Assembly: GCA_900764695.1 (NCBI GenBank)
Contig: CAAFOY010000085.1
Coordinates: 1 to 57,864, forward strand
Source of the DNA: Lachnospiraceae bacterium
GTDB lineage: Bacteria > Bacillota_A > Clostridia > Lachnospirales > Lachnospiraceae
Direction of reading: 5' to 3'
DNA: 57,864 nucleotides
Shown here: positions 16,491 to 27,015 of the stretch, piece after piece
How the letters are laid out: each line of letters starts with the position of its first letter
How positions within the stretch are numbered: the first letter of the stretch is position 1
Position numbers and translations under genes: made by a program
Notes under the pieces: generated by a model
The model's database searches: none
Seen by the model: the letters and a program-made list of their open reading frames with translations, nothing else
What the model was told of the DNA's origin: nothing

Positions 16491-18725
16491 ATGAAAATGA
16501 AAATGAACAAAACAAAGAGTATTATATGTTTTATAATCTCTATTGCAGTAGTCTTATTTTTAGGCTACGTTGTTATGTTCGGTGTAGGCGGACGTCATAC
16601 AGGTAGTGCACAGAACGTAACACAGGGCTTGGACTTAATGGGTGGTACAAGCGTAAGCTACCAGGTTGATGAAAGTAAGACTAAGAGCTTTACAGCAACT
16701 GACTTGGAAGACACAAGATTGAAACTTGAAAACAGAGTTCATACTTTCAGTAGTGAAGCAACAGCTTACAAAGAAGGTGACGATAGAATCACTGTTGATA
16801 TTCCGGGTGAATATGATGCAGATGCAGTAGTAGAAGAACTTGGTAAGCCGGGTGCTTTATACTTCTGTACAGCAACAACAGACAAACCAACAGATGAACA
16901 GATTGATAATCACGAATATGTTAAGGTTGGAGACAACTATTACAAAGTTTGGTTATCAGGTAATGAAGTGGCAGACGCTAAGGGTGTTGCTTCAAAAAAC
17001 AAGGATACAGGAAAAACAGAATATGTTGTTAATCTTGAGTTTAACTCAAAGGGTTCACAGGCTTTTGGTGAAATGACATCACAGTATGTTGGACAGTCTT
17101 CATATATTATTTACAATAATGAAATTTTAAGCGCACCAAAAATTGAGTCAGCTATTACAGGGGGACAGGCTGAAATTAACGGACAGAAGAGTCTTAAGGA
17201 AGCTGAAGAATTAGCTTCAAACATTAGAATTGGTGCTTTAAAGGTAGAATTAAAGGAAATCAGTCATAAGGTTCAGAGTGCTCAGCTTGGTAGTGATGCA
17301 TTATCAAAGAGTATTAAAGCCGGAATCATTGGTTTCATTATCATTATTTTGTTCCTGTTAATAGTTTATAGAATCCCGGGACTTGCTGCAGGACTTGCAT
17401 TACTTACATATGTAGAATTAATGTTACTTGCATTAAATGGATTTGATTTAACACTTACATTACCAGGTATTGCAGGTATTATCCTTAACATTGGTATGGC
17501 AGTTGATGCTAACGTTATTATTTACGCACGTATCAGAGAGGAAATTGCTGCCGGCAGAAGAACAGAAACAGCTATTAAGACAGGCTTCAAGAAAGCAGCC
17601 TCAGCTATTATCGATGGTAACATTACAACATTAATTGCAGCTTTGGTTCTTCTTTGGAAGGGTTCAGGTACAGTACAGGGATTTGCAACAACATTAGGAA
17701 TTGGTATTTTAATTCAGTTATTCACATCACTTGTTATTTCAAGAATATTTGTATGGATTCTTTACTATATGGGATTCCAGGCACCTAAGTTCTACGGAAA
17801 AGAAAAGACAAGAAAGAATATCAATTTTGTTGAAAAGAGAAAAGTATTCTTTGGAATCGCTATTGTTTGTATCGCAATTGGTATTGGTGGATTAATCTTT
17901 AACTCAGCTAACAACGGTGGTGCATTTAACTATAGTATTGAATTTAAGGGTGGTACATCTACAGAAATTCAGTTTAGTGAAAACTATACAATGGATGAAT
18001 TTAACAGCAATGTTAAACCAGCAATTGAAAAATTATTAAATTCAACTGATATTCAGGCACAGAAAGATACTAACAAAGACGGACTTTTCACAATTAAGAC
18101 TAGAAACTTCAAAGACAATGAATTTGAAGAAATGAAAGATATGCTTGTAAAAGATTACAAGGCAGTAGATGACAAACAGAACTTTACTAATACAAAGATT
18201 TCAGATACAGTAAGTAAGGAAATGAGAAGTGATGCAGTAGTCGCAACAGTTCTTGCCACAATCTGTATGTTATTCTACATTTGGATTAGATTTAAGAACA
18301 TCCATTTCGCTCTTGCAGCCGTTATGGCATTAATCCACGACGTACTTATAGTTATCGGATTCTATGCATTATCAAGAGTTACAGTTGGTACAACATTTAT
18401 TGCATGTATGCTTACAATCGTAGGTTACTCAATTAATGCTACAATCGTAATCTTTGACAGAATTAGAGAAAACAAGGCAGTTATGAAGCGTGATGACAAG
18501 ATGATTGAAATAGTTGACAGAAGTATTACACAGACACTTACAAGAAGTATCTATACAACTTTAACAACATTCGTAATGGTATTTATGATTTTCATCATGG
18601 GTGTTTCATCAATTAGAGAATTTACATTACCACTTATGACAGGTATGATTGCAGGTGCATTCTCATCTGTATTCCTTACAGGTTCATTATGGTATGTTTT
18701 AAAAGGTAAAAAGTCTGATAAATAA
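16491..18725 (+). CDS. secDF: Protein translocase subunit SecDF (fused)
   Basis: A 744-residue fusion of SecD and SecF, which use the proton gradient to help protein export through SecYEG. Each half shows one N-terminal helix, a large periplasm-facing domain (P1 in the SecD half, about residues 35-265) and five helices. The SecD half carries the LTLPGIAGIILNIGMAVDAN motif and the SecF half carries the VGYSINATIVIFDRIRE motif. Three in-frame ATGs lie at the start; the first, 12 bases after AAAGAGG, is used here. A strong hairpin follows the gene. Confidence 0.97.
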   Translation: MKMKMNKTKSIICFIISIAVVLFLGYVVMFGVGGRHTGSAQNVTQGLDLMGGTSVSYQVDESKTKSFTATDLEDTRLKLENRVHTFSSEATAYKEGDDRITVDIPGEYDADAVVEELGKPGALYFCTATTDKPTDEQIDNHEYVKVGDNYYKVWLSGNEVADAKGVASKNKDTGKTEYVVNLEFNSKGSQAFGEMTSQYVGQSSYIIYNNEILSAPKIESAITGGQAEINGQKSLKEAEELASNIRIGALKVELKEISHKVQSAQLGSDALSKSIKAGIIGFIIIILFLLIVYRIPGLAAGLALLTYVELMLLALNGFDLTLTLPGIAGIILNIGMAVDANVIIYARIREEIAAGRRTETAIKTGFKKAASAIIDGNITTLIAALVLLWKGSGTVQGFATTLGIGILIQLFTSLVISRIFVWILYYMGFQAPKFYGKEKTRKNINFVEKRKVFFGIAIVCIAIGIGGLIFNSANNGGAFNYSIEFKGGTSTEIQFSENYTMDEFNSNVKPAIEKLLNSTDIQAQKDTNKDGLFTIKTRNFKDNEFEEMKDMLVKDYKAVDDKQNFTNTKISDTVSKEMRSDAVVATVLATICMLFYIWIRFKNIHFALAAVMALIHDVLIVIGFYALSRVTVGTTFIACMLTIVGYSINATIVIFDRIRENKAVMKRDDKMIEIVDRSITQTLTRSIYTTLTTFVMVFMIFIMGVSSIREFTLPLMTGMIAGAFSSVFLTGSLWYVLKGKKSDK

Positions 18726-18740
18726 TTAATTATTGGATTT

Positions 18741-18777
18741 AAGAAAACGGTATTGCCTAATGGTGATACCGTTTCTT
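18741..18777 (+). terminator. Hairpin between secDF and recJ
   Basis: AAACGGTATTGCC at 18745-18757 pairs with GGTGATACCGTTT at 18762-18774 around a TAAT loop (two G-U pairs). A further AAG/CTT clamp forms if A18744 is bulged. The T tail is short. It lies 19 bases before the recJ start and may attenuate read-through. Confidence 0.65.
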
Positions 18778-18795
18778 AATCTTATGGAGAAAAAT

Positions 18796-20550
18796 ATGAA
18801 AGAAAGATGGTATCTGCAGACCAAGAAAGCAGATTTTAATGAAATAAGCAGAAAATTTAATATTAGCCCTATTTTGGCCAGATTAATTAGAAACAGAGAT
18901 GTTGTCGGTGATGAAAACATTAGAAACTATCTTTCTGCCAATATTGAAAGATTAAGTTCTCCGTGGCTGTTTAAAGATATGGATAGAGCAGTTGATATAT
19001 TAAAAATAAAAATTGCCGCAGGAAATAAAATAAGGATTATATGTGATTATGACGTAGATGGTGTTTGTTCAGGATATATCTTATATAGGTCACTTAAGAA
19101 TTTAGGCGCGGTTGTTGATGTTGTTGTGCCACATAGAATAGAGGATGGATATGGTATAAATGAAAATCTCATTAAGAAAGCCTTCGACCAGGGAATTGAC
19201 ACTATTTTGACCTGCGATAACGGAATTGCTGCATATAATCAGGTTGAGTACGCTAAAAGCCTTGGAATGACAGTTATTATAACTGATCATCACGAAGTAC
19301 CTTATTCTGAAACGGAGAATGGAAGAGAATATATTATTCCAAAGGCTGATGCTGTAGTTAATCACAAGCAGAAAGATTGTAATTATCCGTTTAAGGAATT
19401 GTGTGGAGCCATGGTAGCGCTTCAACTTATATCGGCACTATCAGAGTCATATGGAGTATCTAAAAGAGATGTTTATCAGCTATTGCCATACGCTACTTTG
19501 GCAACTATATGTGATGTGGTTGAACTTCAGGGAGAAAATAGAATCGTAGTTCAATGTGGATTAAAAATGATAAAAAAATGTAATGATGTTGGATTAAACG
19601 CATTAATAGATGCCTGTGAAATAAAAAAAGAAAACATTGACTCTTATCATCTAGGGTTTGTTTTGGGACCATGTATAAATGCCAGTGGAAGATTAGACAC
19701 AGCCAAAAGAGCCATGGAGCTTTTATGTGAAACTGACAGGGAGAAAGCCGATATTCTTGCAAAATCATTAAAGGAATTAAATGATGAAAGAAAAGATATG
19801 ACCGAAGAGGGTACAAGAAGGGCAATTGAAATAGCAAAAAACTATGCAGACAAGGTTCTGGTTATATATTTAAATGATTGTCATGAAAGTATTGCCGGAA
19901 TTATTGCAGGAAGAGTAAGAGAAATGTATAATAAACCGGTAATAGTTCTGACCGATGCCAAAGATTGCGTGAAAGGCTCAGGAAGATCTATTGAAGAATA
20001 TGATATGTATGAGGAGCTTTGCAAGGTTAAAGATTTGTTTCTGAAATTCGGTGGTCACAAGATGGCGGCAGGTGTGTCTCTTCCAAAAGAAAACATAGAA
20101 CTTCTCAGAAAAAGATTAAACGAGAACAGTACTTTGACGGAAGATGATTTATGCCTTAAAGTTTGGATAGACATGCAGCTTCCAATTGAGTATATTTCAA
20201 TGAATCTTGTTGAAGAATTAAAAACACTTGCACCTTTTGGAAAAGGAAACGAGAAGCCTATTTTTGCAGACAAAAACTTAAAAATTAAAAAACTTCAAAT
20301 ATTGGGAAAAGCCGGAAATGTGCTGAAATTGACAATTGAAAACAGTACAAATTACAGAATGACGGCTATAATGTTTGACAGAACTCAGGAATTTATGGGA
20401 TTTATTAAGGGAAAATTTGGACAGGAAGAGATTAATAAGGCTTTACTTGGTCAAAATAATTCAATTACTTTTATGGCAACCTTTTATCCTACAATAAATG
20501 AGTTTAGAGGAAATATAGATTTGCAAATAGTTATTGATAGATTTTGCTAA
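18796..20550 (+). CDS. recJ: Single-stranded-DNA-specific exonuclease RecJ
   Basis: A 5'-3' exonuclease acting in recombination and mismatch repair. The DHH phosphoesterase motifs are clear: CDYDVDGVCSGY, the TCDNG segment and TDHHEVPY in the first half, and the DHHA1 motif around KFGGHKMAAGVSL. An OB-like nucleic-acid domain ends the protein. The ATG at 18796, six bases after GGAG, gives 584 residues; an upstream TTG in frame lies inside the preceding hairpin and is unlikely. Confidence 0.93.
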   Translation: MKERWYLQTKKADFNEISRKFNISPILARLIRNRDVVGDENIRNYLSANIERLSSPWLFKDMDRAVDILKIKIAAGNKIRIICDYDVDGVCSGYILYRSLKNLGAVVDVVVPHRIEDGYGINENLIKKAFDQGIDTILTCDNGIAAYNQVEYAKSLGMTVIITDHHEVPYSETENGREYIIPKADAVVNHKQKDCNYPFKELCGAMVALQLISALSESYGVSKRDVYQLLPYATLATICDVVELQGENRIVVQCGLKMIKKCNDVGLNALIDACEIKKENIDSYHLGFVLGPCINASGRLDTAKRAMELLCETDREKADILAKSLKELNDERKDMTEEGTRRAIEIAKNYADKVLVIYLNDCHESIAGIIAGRVREMYNKPVIVLTDAKDCVKGSGRSIEEYDMYEELCKVKDLFLKFGGHKMAAGVSLPKENIELLRKRLNENSTLTEDDLCLKVWIDMQLPIEYISMNLVEELKTLAPFGKGNEKPIFADKNLKIKKLQILGKAGNVLKLTIENSTNYRMTAIMFDRTQEFMGFIKGKFGQEEINKALLGQNNSITFMATFYPTINEFRGNIDLQIVIDRFC

Positions 20551-20660
20551 TAAGGGTAAAATATTTCTATATATATTTAAATATGCAATAAATTATACAG
20601 AAGCATATTTTCATAAAAATAATATTGGGCAGAATGCCCGGGTTACATTAGGAGGAAAAA

Positions 20661-21185
20661 ATGAGCACAGTAGAAAAGTACATTAGAAGCATTCCTGATT
20701 TTCCGGAACAGGGAATTATTTTCAGAGACATTACAACAGTAACACAGGATCCTGAAGGATTACAGTTAGCCATTAAAAGTATGGAAGATAAGATTAAGGA
20801 CAAAGATTTTGATGTTATAGTTGGTCTTGAAGCAAGAGGATTTATGTTTGGTACACCTATTGCATTTGACATGAAAAAGGCATTTGTTCCAATTAGAAAG
20901 AAAGGAAAGCTTCCATGGAAAACAATTTCAGAATCATATGATTTGGAATATGGAAGTGCTGAAATAGAAATTCATACTGATGCCATTAAAGAAGGACAGA
21001 AAGTAGTTATAGTAGATGATTTAATAGCTACAGGTGGAACAGTTAAGGCAGCAATTAACTTAATTGAGCGTTTAGGAGGAGAAGTTGTTTCATGTTTATT
21101 CTTAACTGAATTGGCAGGACTTAACGGAAGAAAGGCTCTTGAAGGATATAATGTAGAGTCAGTTGTAGTTTACGAAGGCAAATAA
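20661..21185 (+). CDS. apt: Adenine phosphoribosyltransferase
   Basis: Converts adenine and PRPP to AMP. The 174-residue protein has the N-terminal IPDFPEQGIIFRDITT block specific to Apt, VGLEARGFMFG, and the PRPP-binding loop VVIVDDLIATGGT. AGGAGG lies eight bases before the ATG. relA follows after 20 bases, a common pair in Firmicutes. A small GGGC/GCCC hairpin at 20627-20639 precedes the ribosome site. Confidence 0.97.
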   Translation: MSTVEKYIRSIPDFPEQGIIFRDITTVTQDPEGLQLAIKSMEDKIKDKDFDVIVGLEARGFMFGTPIAFDMKKAFVPIRKKGKLPWKTISESYDLEYGSAEIEIHTDAIKEGQKVVIVDDLIATGGTVKAAINLIERLGGEVVSCLFLTELAGLNGRKALEGYNVESVVVYEGK

Positions 21186-21205
21186 TTTTTTGATGGAGAT
21201 ACTCT

Positions 21206-23485
21206 ATGGGCGAAAAAAACAACATTAACGTAAAAATTGAAAATCATGGTGTTATACCGAAAGAAGAAGAACATGCTACACCGGAGGAATTGTATAGCAG
21301 ACTTATAGACAAGATTAAAAGATATCATCCTTCAGCAGGTGATTTGAGTGCAATTGACAAAGCTTACAATTTCGCAAAGAAATCTCACGGTGACCAGAAA
21401 CGTAAATCAGGTGAGCCTTATATAATTCACCCTATTCATACTGCACTGATTCTTGCTGATCTTGAATTGGATAAAGAATCAATTATGGCAGGATTGCTTC
21501 ACGATGTAATGGAAGATACAAAAGTTACAAGGGAGCAGATGATTAGCGAGTTTGGAGAGGAAGTAACAGACTTAGTTGATGGTGTTACAAAACTTACAAA
21601 ATTAGACTATGATGCTGACAAAGTAGAAAAGCAGGCAGAAAATCTTAGAAAGATGTTTCTTGCCATGGCAAAGGATATTCGTGTAATTCTTATAAAACTT
21701 GCCGACAGACTTCATAATATGAGAACTTTGCAGTATATGACACCTGAGAAGCAGAAAGAAAAGTCAAAGGAAACAATGGAGATTTATGCTCCAATTGCAG
21801 ACCGTCTTGGTATTTCTAAGATTAAGATAGAGTTAGACGATTTGGCCCTTAGATATTTAGAACCTGAGAAATATAAAGATTTGGTAGATGGTGTTCATTT
21901 AAGACTTGAACATAGAGAAGAATTTATGAGCCAGCTTATAGCTGAAGTTGCCGGATATATTGAGAAGGCAGGAATTAAAGCTACAATAGATGGACGTGTA
22001 AAACATTATTTCAGTATTTATAAGAAGATGGTTAACCAGCACAAAACATTAGACCAGATTTATGATGTTTTTGCCATTCGTATTATTGTTGACACAGTAA
22101 TGGAATGTTACGGTGCATTGGGCGTTATCCACGAGAAATATACTCCTGTACCGGGAAGATTTAAGGATTATATTGCGATGCCTAAGCAGAATATGTACCA
22201 GTCACTTCATACAACATTAATCGGACCTAACGGTCAGCCCTTTGAAATCCAGATTCGTACAATGGAAATGCACAAAACAGCAGAATATGGTATCGCTGCC
22301 CATTGGAAATACAAAGAAAACATAACAGGTGAAGGTGACAATGAGGAACAGAAGATTAGTTGGTTAAGACAGATTCTTGAATGGCAGAGAGACTTGTCTG
22401 ATAATCACGAGTTTCTTAACCTTCTCAAAGATGACCTTAATATGTTCTCTGAGAATGTATATTGCTTCACACCTAATGGAGACCTTAAGAGTCTACCTAA
22501 TGGTTCAACACCAATTGATTTTGCTTACAGTATTCATAGTGCAGTAGGCAACAAGATGGTTGGTGCCAGAGTAAACGGAAAGATGGTAAATATTGATTAT
22601 AAGATTCAGAACGGTGATCAGGTAGAAGTTGTAACATCTAACAATTCTAACGGACCAAGTATGGACTGGCTTAAGATTGTTAAAAGTACACAGGCAAAGA
22701 ACAAGATTAATCAATGGTTTAAGTTACAGAATAAAGAAGAAAATATTATTAAAGGTAAGGAACTTATAGATAAATATTGTAAGTCTAAAGGCATTGTATT
22801 GCAGGATATTTTAAAACCTGAATATATGGAAAAAGTAAGACTTAAATATAGCTATAAGGATTGGAACTCTTTAGTTGCATCCGTAGGTCACGGTGGACTT
22901 AAAGAAGGACAGATTGTAAATAAGCTTGTTGAGGAATACAACAAGACACATAGAAAAGAAATAACAGATCAGGATGTTCTTAATTCAACAATAGGCGAAA
23001 AGGCTGAAAATAAGACACATACATCAAAGAGTGGAATTATTGTCGAAGGTATGGATGATGTGGCAGTTAGATTTTCTAAATGCTGTAGCCCTGTTCCCGG
23101 TGACGAAATTATTGGTTTTGTTACAAGAGGACGTGGTGTGTCAATTCATAGAACAGACTGTATTAATATAATTAATCTTCCTGATTTTGAAAGAGGAAGA
23201 CTTATTGAGGCAAGCTGGGCTGCTGATGAAGGAAAGCAGGACGGCAAATATATGACAGAGATTGTTATATATGCTCACAACAGAGTAGGTATTTTAACAG
23301 ACCTTTCTAAAATATTTACAGAGAAAAACATTGATGTTAACAGTATTAACAGTAGAACAAGTAAGTCTGAAATAGCCACAATATCTATGTCATTTGCAAT
23401 TCAGGGAACTGAGGAGCTTAACAGTCTTATTTCAAGAATAAGACAGATTGACAGCATTATTGATATTGAAAGAACAACAGGCTGA
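21206..23485 (+). CDS. relA: Bifunctional (p)ppGpp synthetase/hydrolase, RelA/SpoT family
   Basis: The 759-residue stringent-response enzyme. Domains in order are an HD hydrolase (about 50-200; H75 and H99-D100), a synthetase domain (about 240-370; includes GRFKDYIAMPKQNMYQSLHTT), TGS (about 405-465), a helical and zinc-finger region (KCCSPVPGDEIIGF) and a C-terminal ACT domain (about 680-755). Both catalytic domains keep their key residues, so it should make and degrade the alarmone. It sits between apt and an MBL-fold hydrolase. Confidence 0.96.
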   Translation: MGEKNNINVKIENHGVIPKEEEHATPEELYSRLIDKIKRYHPSAGDLSAIDKAYNFAKKSHGDQKRKSGEPYIIHPIHTALILADLELDKESIMAGLLHDVMEDTKVTREQMISEFGEEVTDLVDGVTKLTKLDYDADKVEKQAENLRKMFLAMAKDIRVILIKLADRLHNMRTLQYMTPEKQKEKSKETMEIYAPIADRLGISKIKIELDDLALRYLEPEKYKDLVDGVHLRLEHREEFMSQLIAEVAGYIEKAGIKATIDGRVKHYFSIYKKMVNQHKTLDQIYDVFAIRIIVDTVMECYGALGVIHEKYTPVPGRFKDYIAMPKQNMYQSLHTTLIGPNGQPFEIQIRTMEMHKTAEYGIAAHWKYKENITGEGDNEEQKISWLRQILEWQRDLSDNHEFLNLLKDDLNMFSENVYCFTPNGDLKSLPNGSTPIDFAYSIHSAVGNKMVGARVNGKMVNIDYKIQNGDQVEVVTSNNSNGPSMDWLKIVKSTQAKNKINQWFKLQNKEENIIKGKELIDKYCKSKGIVLQDILKPEYMEKVRLKYSYKDWNSLVASVGHGGLKEGQIVNKLVEEYNKTHRKEITDQDVLNSTIGEKAENKTHTSKSGIIVEGMDDVAVRFSKCCSPVPGDEIIGFVTRGRGVSIHRTDCINIINLPDFERGRLIEASWAADEGKQDGKYMTEIVIYAHNRVGILTDLSKIFTEKNIDVNSINSRTSKSEIATISMSFAIQGTEELNSLISRIRQIDSIIDIERTTG

Positions 23486-23551
23486 CAATTTTAAATAAAA
23501 GATCAAAACATTAACAGATATGTACAGAAATAAAATTGAAATGGAGAATAT

Positions 23552-24175
23552 ATGGGAAAGATTGAAATTAGAAATCTTTTAGTTAGCGAGTGCTACACTA
23601 ATTGTTATTTATGTAAAAATAAAGAAACAGGCGAAGGATTTATAGTTGATCCGGGTGAAAATGAACTTAAAATTTCCGTAAATATTTCAAAAATGGAAAT
23701 GAAACCTGTAGCAATTATTTTAACACACGGTCATTATGACCACATTGGTGCCGTAAATGCTTTAAAGGAAAGATACGGAATTAAGGTTTATGTATCAGAA
23801 GCTGAAAAAGAGTTAATTGGAGATAAAAAAATGAATCTTTCTTCATATTTTGATTCACCAATGACAATTGAAGCAGATGAGTTCCTTAAAGATGGACAGA
23901 AGATTACATTGGCAGGAATTAATATGACATTCATTGCAACACCGGGACATACACCAGGCAGCGGATGTTATTATTTGGAAGACAATGAAATCTTATTTAG
24001 CGGTGATACATTATTCCACGGAAGCAGAGGAAGAACAGATTTTCCGGGTGGAAGCGAATCTGAAATAATGAAATCAATTAGAGAAAAATTATTAAAGAAA
24101 CTTCCTGATGAAACAGCAGTTTTACCGGGACATAATGACAGCACAACAATAGGAACAGAGAAGGTATATTATTAA
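23552..24175 (+). CDS. MBL-fold metallo-hydrolase (glyoxalase II-like)
   Basis: A 207-residue metallo-beta-lactamase fold hydrolase. The metal motif THGHYDH gives H59, H61, D63 and H64, followed by ATPGHTPGS, the bridging aspartate in FSGDTLF and a final LPGHNDST. This is the YcbL/glyoxalase II-like type; the natural thioester or other substrate is not fixed by sequence. The gene overlaps hemZ by one base and is in the relA run. Confidence 0.9.
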   Translation: MGKIEIRNLLVSECYTNCYLCKNKETGEGFIVDPGENELKISVNISKMEMKPVAIILTHGHYDHIGAVNALKERYGIKVYVSEAEKELIGDKKMNLSSYFDSPMTIEADEFLKDGQKITLAGINMTFIATPGHTPGSGCYYLEDNEILFSGDTLFHGSRGRTDFPGGSESEIMKSIREKLLKKLPDETAVLPGHNDSTTIGTEKVYY

Positions 24176-25656
24176 TGATTGATATTCAGATAGTACCGGA
24201 AGAATTTCAATATGATGTACAATCCATGGTTCAGGCTTTTTATATGGGACATCCATTTAAGATTAACAGTCAGGTTCAGGATTACTATAGAATTTTAAAA
24301 GTTGTTTATGAAGAAAATAGAATAAATATAATATTGTCAGACAATGAAAAAAAGCTTTTTGAAGAACATTATGAAATAGACTGCAGTGGTATTGTTAACC
24401 ACTGCGATTTATCTAAAACTCATAGAACAGAGTTAAAGAATGTTTTAAAAAAGCTTTTGTACAGTGTTATGTCAAAGGATACAGGCAAGGAATTGCCTTG
24501 GGGCAATCTAACGGGAATACGACCTGCCAAAATTCCAGGAATGTTGTTTGAACAGGGAATGAGAGAAGAGCAGGTCCGAAAGACAATGATGGAAACTTAT
24601 TTGATTTCAGATGAAAAGCTTAACCTTGCAATTGACATTTCAAGAAGGGAAAGCAGAATATTATCAGATATTAATTATAAAGAAGGATACAGTCTTTATG
24701 TTGGAATTCCTTTTTGCCCAACTACATGCCTTTATTGTTCGTTTACATCTTATCCTATATCAATGTACAAGGATAAGGTTGACAGTTATGTAGACAGCGT
24801 CATAAAAGAGATTAAATTCTTAGGTGAGCAATTAAAAGGTCGTGAACTTAACACGGTATATATTGGAGGAGGAACTCCTACAACATTGGAACCTGATCAG
24901 ATGGATAGGTTGATTACAAGTCTTAAGGAGAATTTTGATTTTAGCACAGTAAGAGAGTTTACTGTTGAAGCGGGACGACCTGACAGTATTACTGAAGAAA
25001 AGCTTAAAACATTAAAGAAACATAATGTTTCAAGAATTTCAATTAATCCCCAGACGATGAATCAGGAAACTTTAGATATTATTGGAAGACGACATACTGT
25101 AGAACAGGTTAAGGAAGCGTTTAAGCTTGCAAGACAGTGTGGCTTTAATAATATAAATATGGACTTTATTCTTGGACTTCCACAAGAAGATGAAAAAATG
25201 GTAAGATATTCTATGGAAGAGGCAAAGAAACTTAGTCCGGAAGGAATAACCGTACATTCTCTTGCGTTAAAGAGAGCAGCACGTCTAAATATTATGAAAG
25301 ATAAATATTCTGACATGCATATGGAAAATAGTTCTGAACTTATGAAAGTTACAGAAAAGTATTCAGAAGAGATGAATATGAAACCTTATTATCTATATAG
25401 ACAGAAGAATATGGCAGGTAATCAGGAAAATGTAGGATATTCTATTGAAGGTTGTGAAGGCCTTTACAATATTCTTATGATGGGTGACTTTCAGGATGTA
25501 TGGGCCGTTGGAGCAGGAGCGGTTACTAAGCTTTTGTCACCGGATAGAAAAGAGGGCAAAAGAATAGATACTGTAAAGAATGTAGACCAATATATTGAAA
25601 GAATTGACGAAATGATTGAAAGAAAAAGAAAATACTTTCAATCTATGGGTTGTTAA
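24175..25656 (+). CDS. hemZ: Coproporphyrinogen dehydrogenase HemZ-type radical SAM protein
   Basis: A 493-residue radical SAM protein of the HemZ/oxygen-independent coproporphyrinogen oxidase group. C181, C185 and C188 (CPTTCLYC) bind the cluster, preceded by an N-terminal domain of about 170 residues that marks the HemZ subfamily. YIGGGTPTTL and the later INPQTMN and GLPQED motifs are typical. No other heme genes are near, so the true activity in this organism is uncertain. It starts within the stop of the MBL gene and has no separate promoter. Confidence 0.9.
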   Translation: MIDIQIVPEEFQYDVQSMVQAFYMGHPFKINSQVQDYYRILKVVYEENRINIILSDNEKKLFEEHYEIDCSGIVNHCDLSKTHRTELKNVLKKLLYSVMSKDTGKELPWGNLTGIRPAKIPGMLFEQGMREEQVRKTMMETYLISDEKLNLAIDISRRESRILSDINYKEGYSLYVGIPFCPTTCLYCSFTSYPISMYKDKVDSYVDSVIKEIKFLGEQLKGRELNTVYIGGGTPTTLEPDQMDRLITSLKENFDFSTVREFTVEAGRPDSITEEKLKTLKKHNVSRISINPQTMNQETLDIIGRRHTVEQVKEAFKLARQCGFNNINMDFILGLPQEDEKMVRYSMEEAKKLSPEGITVHSLALKRAARLNIMKDKYSDMHMENSSELMKVTEKYSEEMNMKPYYLYRQKNMAGNQENVGYSIEGCEGLYNILMMGDFQDVWAVGAGAVTKLLSPDRKEGKRIDTVKNVDQYIERIDEMIERKRKYFQSMGC

Positions 25657-25715
25657 AAATAAAAAACAATAGTAAAATTTATGGTTGTGAGAAAAATAAT
25701 AAGGAGACATAGAAA

Positions 25716-26975
25716 ATGGCATTAAGCAAGAAACCTGTTACAGGAATGAAAGATATTCTTCCTGAAGAGATGAAAATAAGAAATTATGTGCAGAATGTAA
25801 TTAAAGATACATATAAGGCTTTCGGTTTTACACAGATTGAAACACCTTGTGTAGAAAATATTTCTAACCTTACTAATAAGCAGGGTGGAGAAAACGAAAA
25901 GTTAATTTTTAAGATTTTAAAAAGAGGCGAGAAGCTTAATCTTGAAACAGCACAGACAGATATGGATGTTGTTGACAACGGGTTAAGATATGACTTAACA
26001 GTTCCTCTTGTAAGATATTATTCAAATAATGCCAATAACTTGCCATCACCTTTTAAGGCTTTACAGATGGGGAGTGTTTGGAGAGCTGACAGACCACAGA
26101 GAGGTCGTTACCGTCAGTTTATGCAGTGTGATATTGATATTCTTGGAGACCCAAGTAACCTGGCAGAAATCGAATTGATTCTTGCAACTACAACAACACT
26201 TGGAAAGCTTGGATTTAAGAATTTCCAGATTAGAATTAACGAGAGAAGAATATTAAAGGCTATGGCTGCTTACAGTGGTTTCCCTGAAGAAAGCTATGAC
26301 AGCGTATTTATTATTCTTGACAAGATGGACAAGATTGGTCTTGAAGGAGTTAAGGAAGAACTTATTAAATATGAATTTTCTGAAGAATCAGTAAATAAGT
26401 ACGTTTCTTTATTTAAAGAAATTGAACAGCAGGCTAATCCTATTGATTATTTGGCTGAAAAGCTTGGTGATTATATGGAAGATGATGTTAAGCAGTGGAT
26501 GAACGAGATTATTGAAAGCGTTAAGGCTACTAAGTCATCTGATTTTGAAATTATATTTGATCCTACTTTAGTTAGAGGTATGTCATATTATACAGGAACA
26601 ATTTTTGAAATTGCAATTCCTGAATTTGGTGGAAGCTGCGGTGGCGGCGGAAGATACAATAAGATGGTTGGAAAATTCATTGGACATGATGTTCCTGCCT
26701 GTGGTTTTTCAATTGGTTTTGAACGTATTGTTTTATTATTAATGGAACAGGGCTTTAAGATTCCTGAAGAATACAATAAGGTTGCTTATCTTATTGAAAA
26801 AGGTGTTAAGGAAGATGCACTTTGTGATGTTATTGCACAGGCTCAGGAAGAAAGAAAGAATGGTACTCAGGTTCTTGTAACAAGAATGAATAAGAATAAA
26901 AAGTTCCAGAAAGAACAGTTAAAAGAGCAGGGTTATGAAGAATTCAAAGAATTCTATAAGAACCCATTAAAATAA
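25716..26975 (+). CDS. hisS: Histidyl-tRNA synthetase
   Basis: Class II synthetase of 419 residues. Motif 2 is in VWRADRPQRGRYRQFMQCDID and motif 3 in the GFERIVLLL segment. The histidine A motif reads LVRGMSYYTG and is followed by SCGGGGRY. AAGGAG precedes the ATG. It is followed 16 bases later by the aspS region, a pairing common in Firmicutes. No T-box leader is present in the 59-base gap before it. Confidence 0.97.
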   Translation: MALSKKPVTGMKDILPEEMKIRNYVQNVIKDTYKAFGFTQIETPCVENISNLTNKQGGENEKLIFKILKRGEKLNLETAQTDMDVVDNGLRYDLTVPLVRYYSNNANNLPSPFKALQMGSVWRADRPQRGRYRQFMQCDIDILGDPSNLAEIELILATTTTLGKLGFKNFQIRINERRILKAMAAYSGFPEESYDSVFIILDKMDKIGLEGVKEELIKYEFSEESVNKYVSLFKEIEQQANPIDYLAEKLGDYMEDDVKQWMNEIIESVKATKSSDFEIIFDPTLVRGMSYYTGTIFEIAIPEFGGSCGGGGRYNKMVGKFIGHDVPACGFSIGFERIVLLLMEQGFKIPEEYNKVAYLIEKGVKEDALCDVIAQAQEERKNGTQVLVTRMNKNKKFQKEQLKEQGYEEFKEFYKNPLK

Positions 26976-27015
26976 TATATTTTATTTCACAGTGGATGAA
27001 TTAGGAGGAAGAATT

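Noticed and set aside
25657..25715. Possible T-box leader before hisS
   Set aside because: The gap is only 59 bases and lacks conserved T-box sequence.
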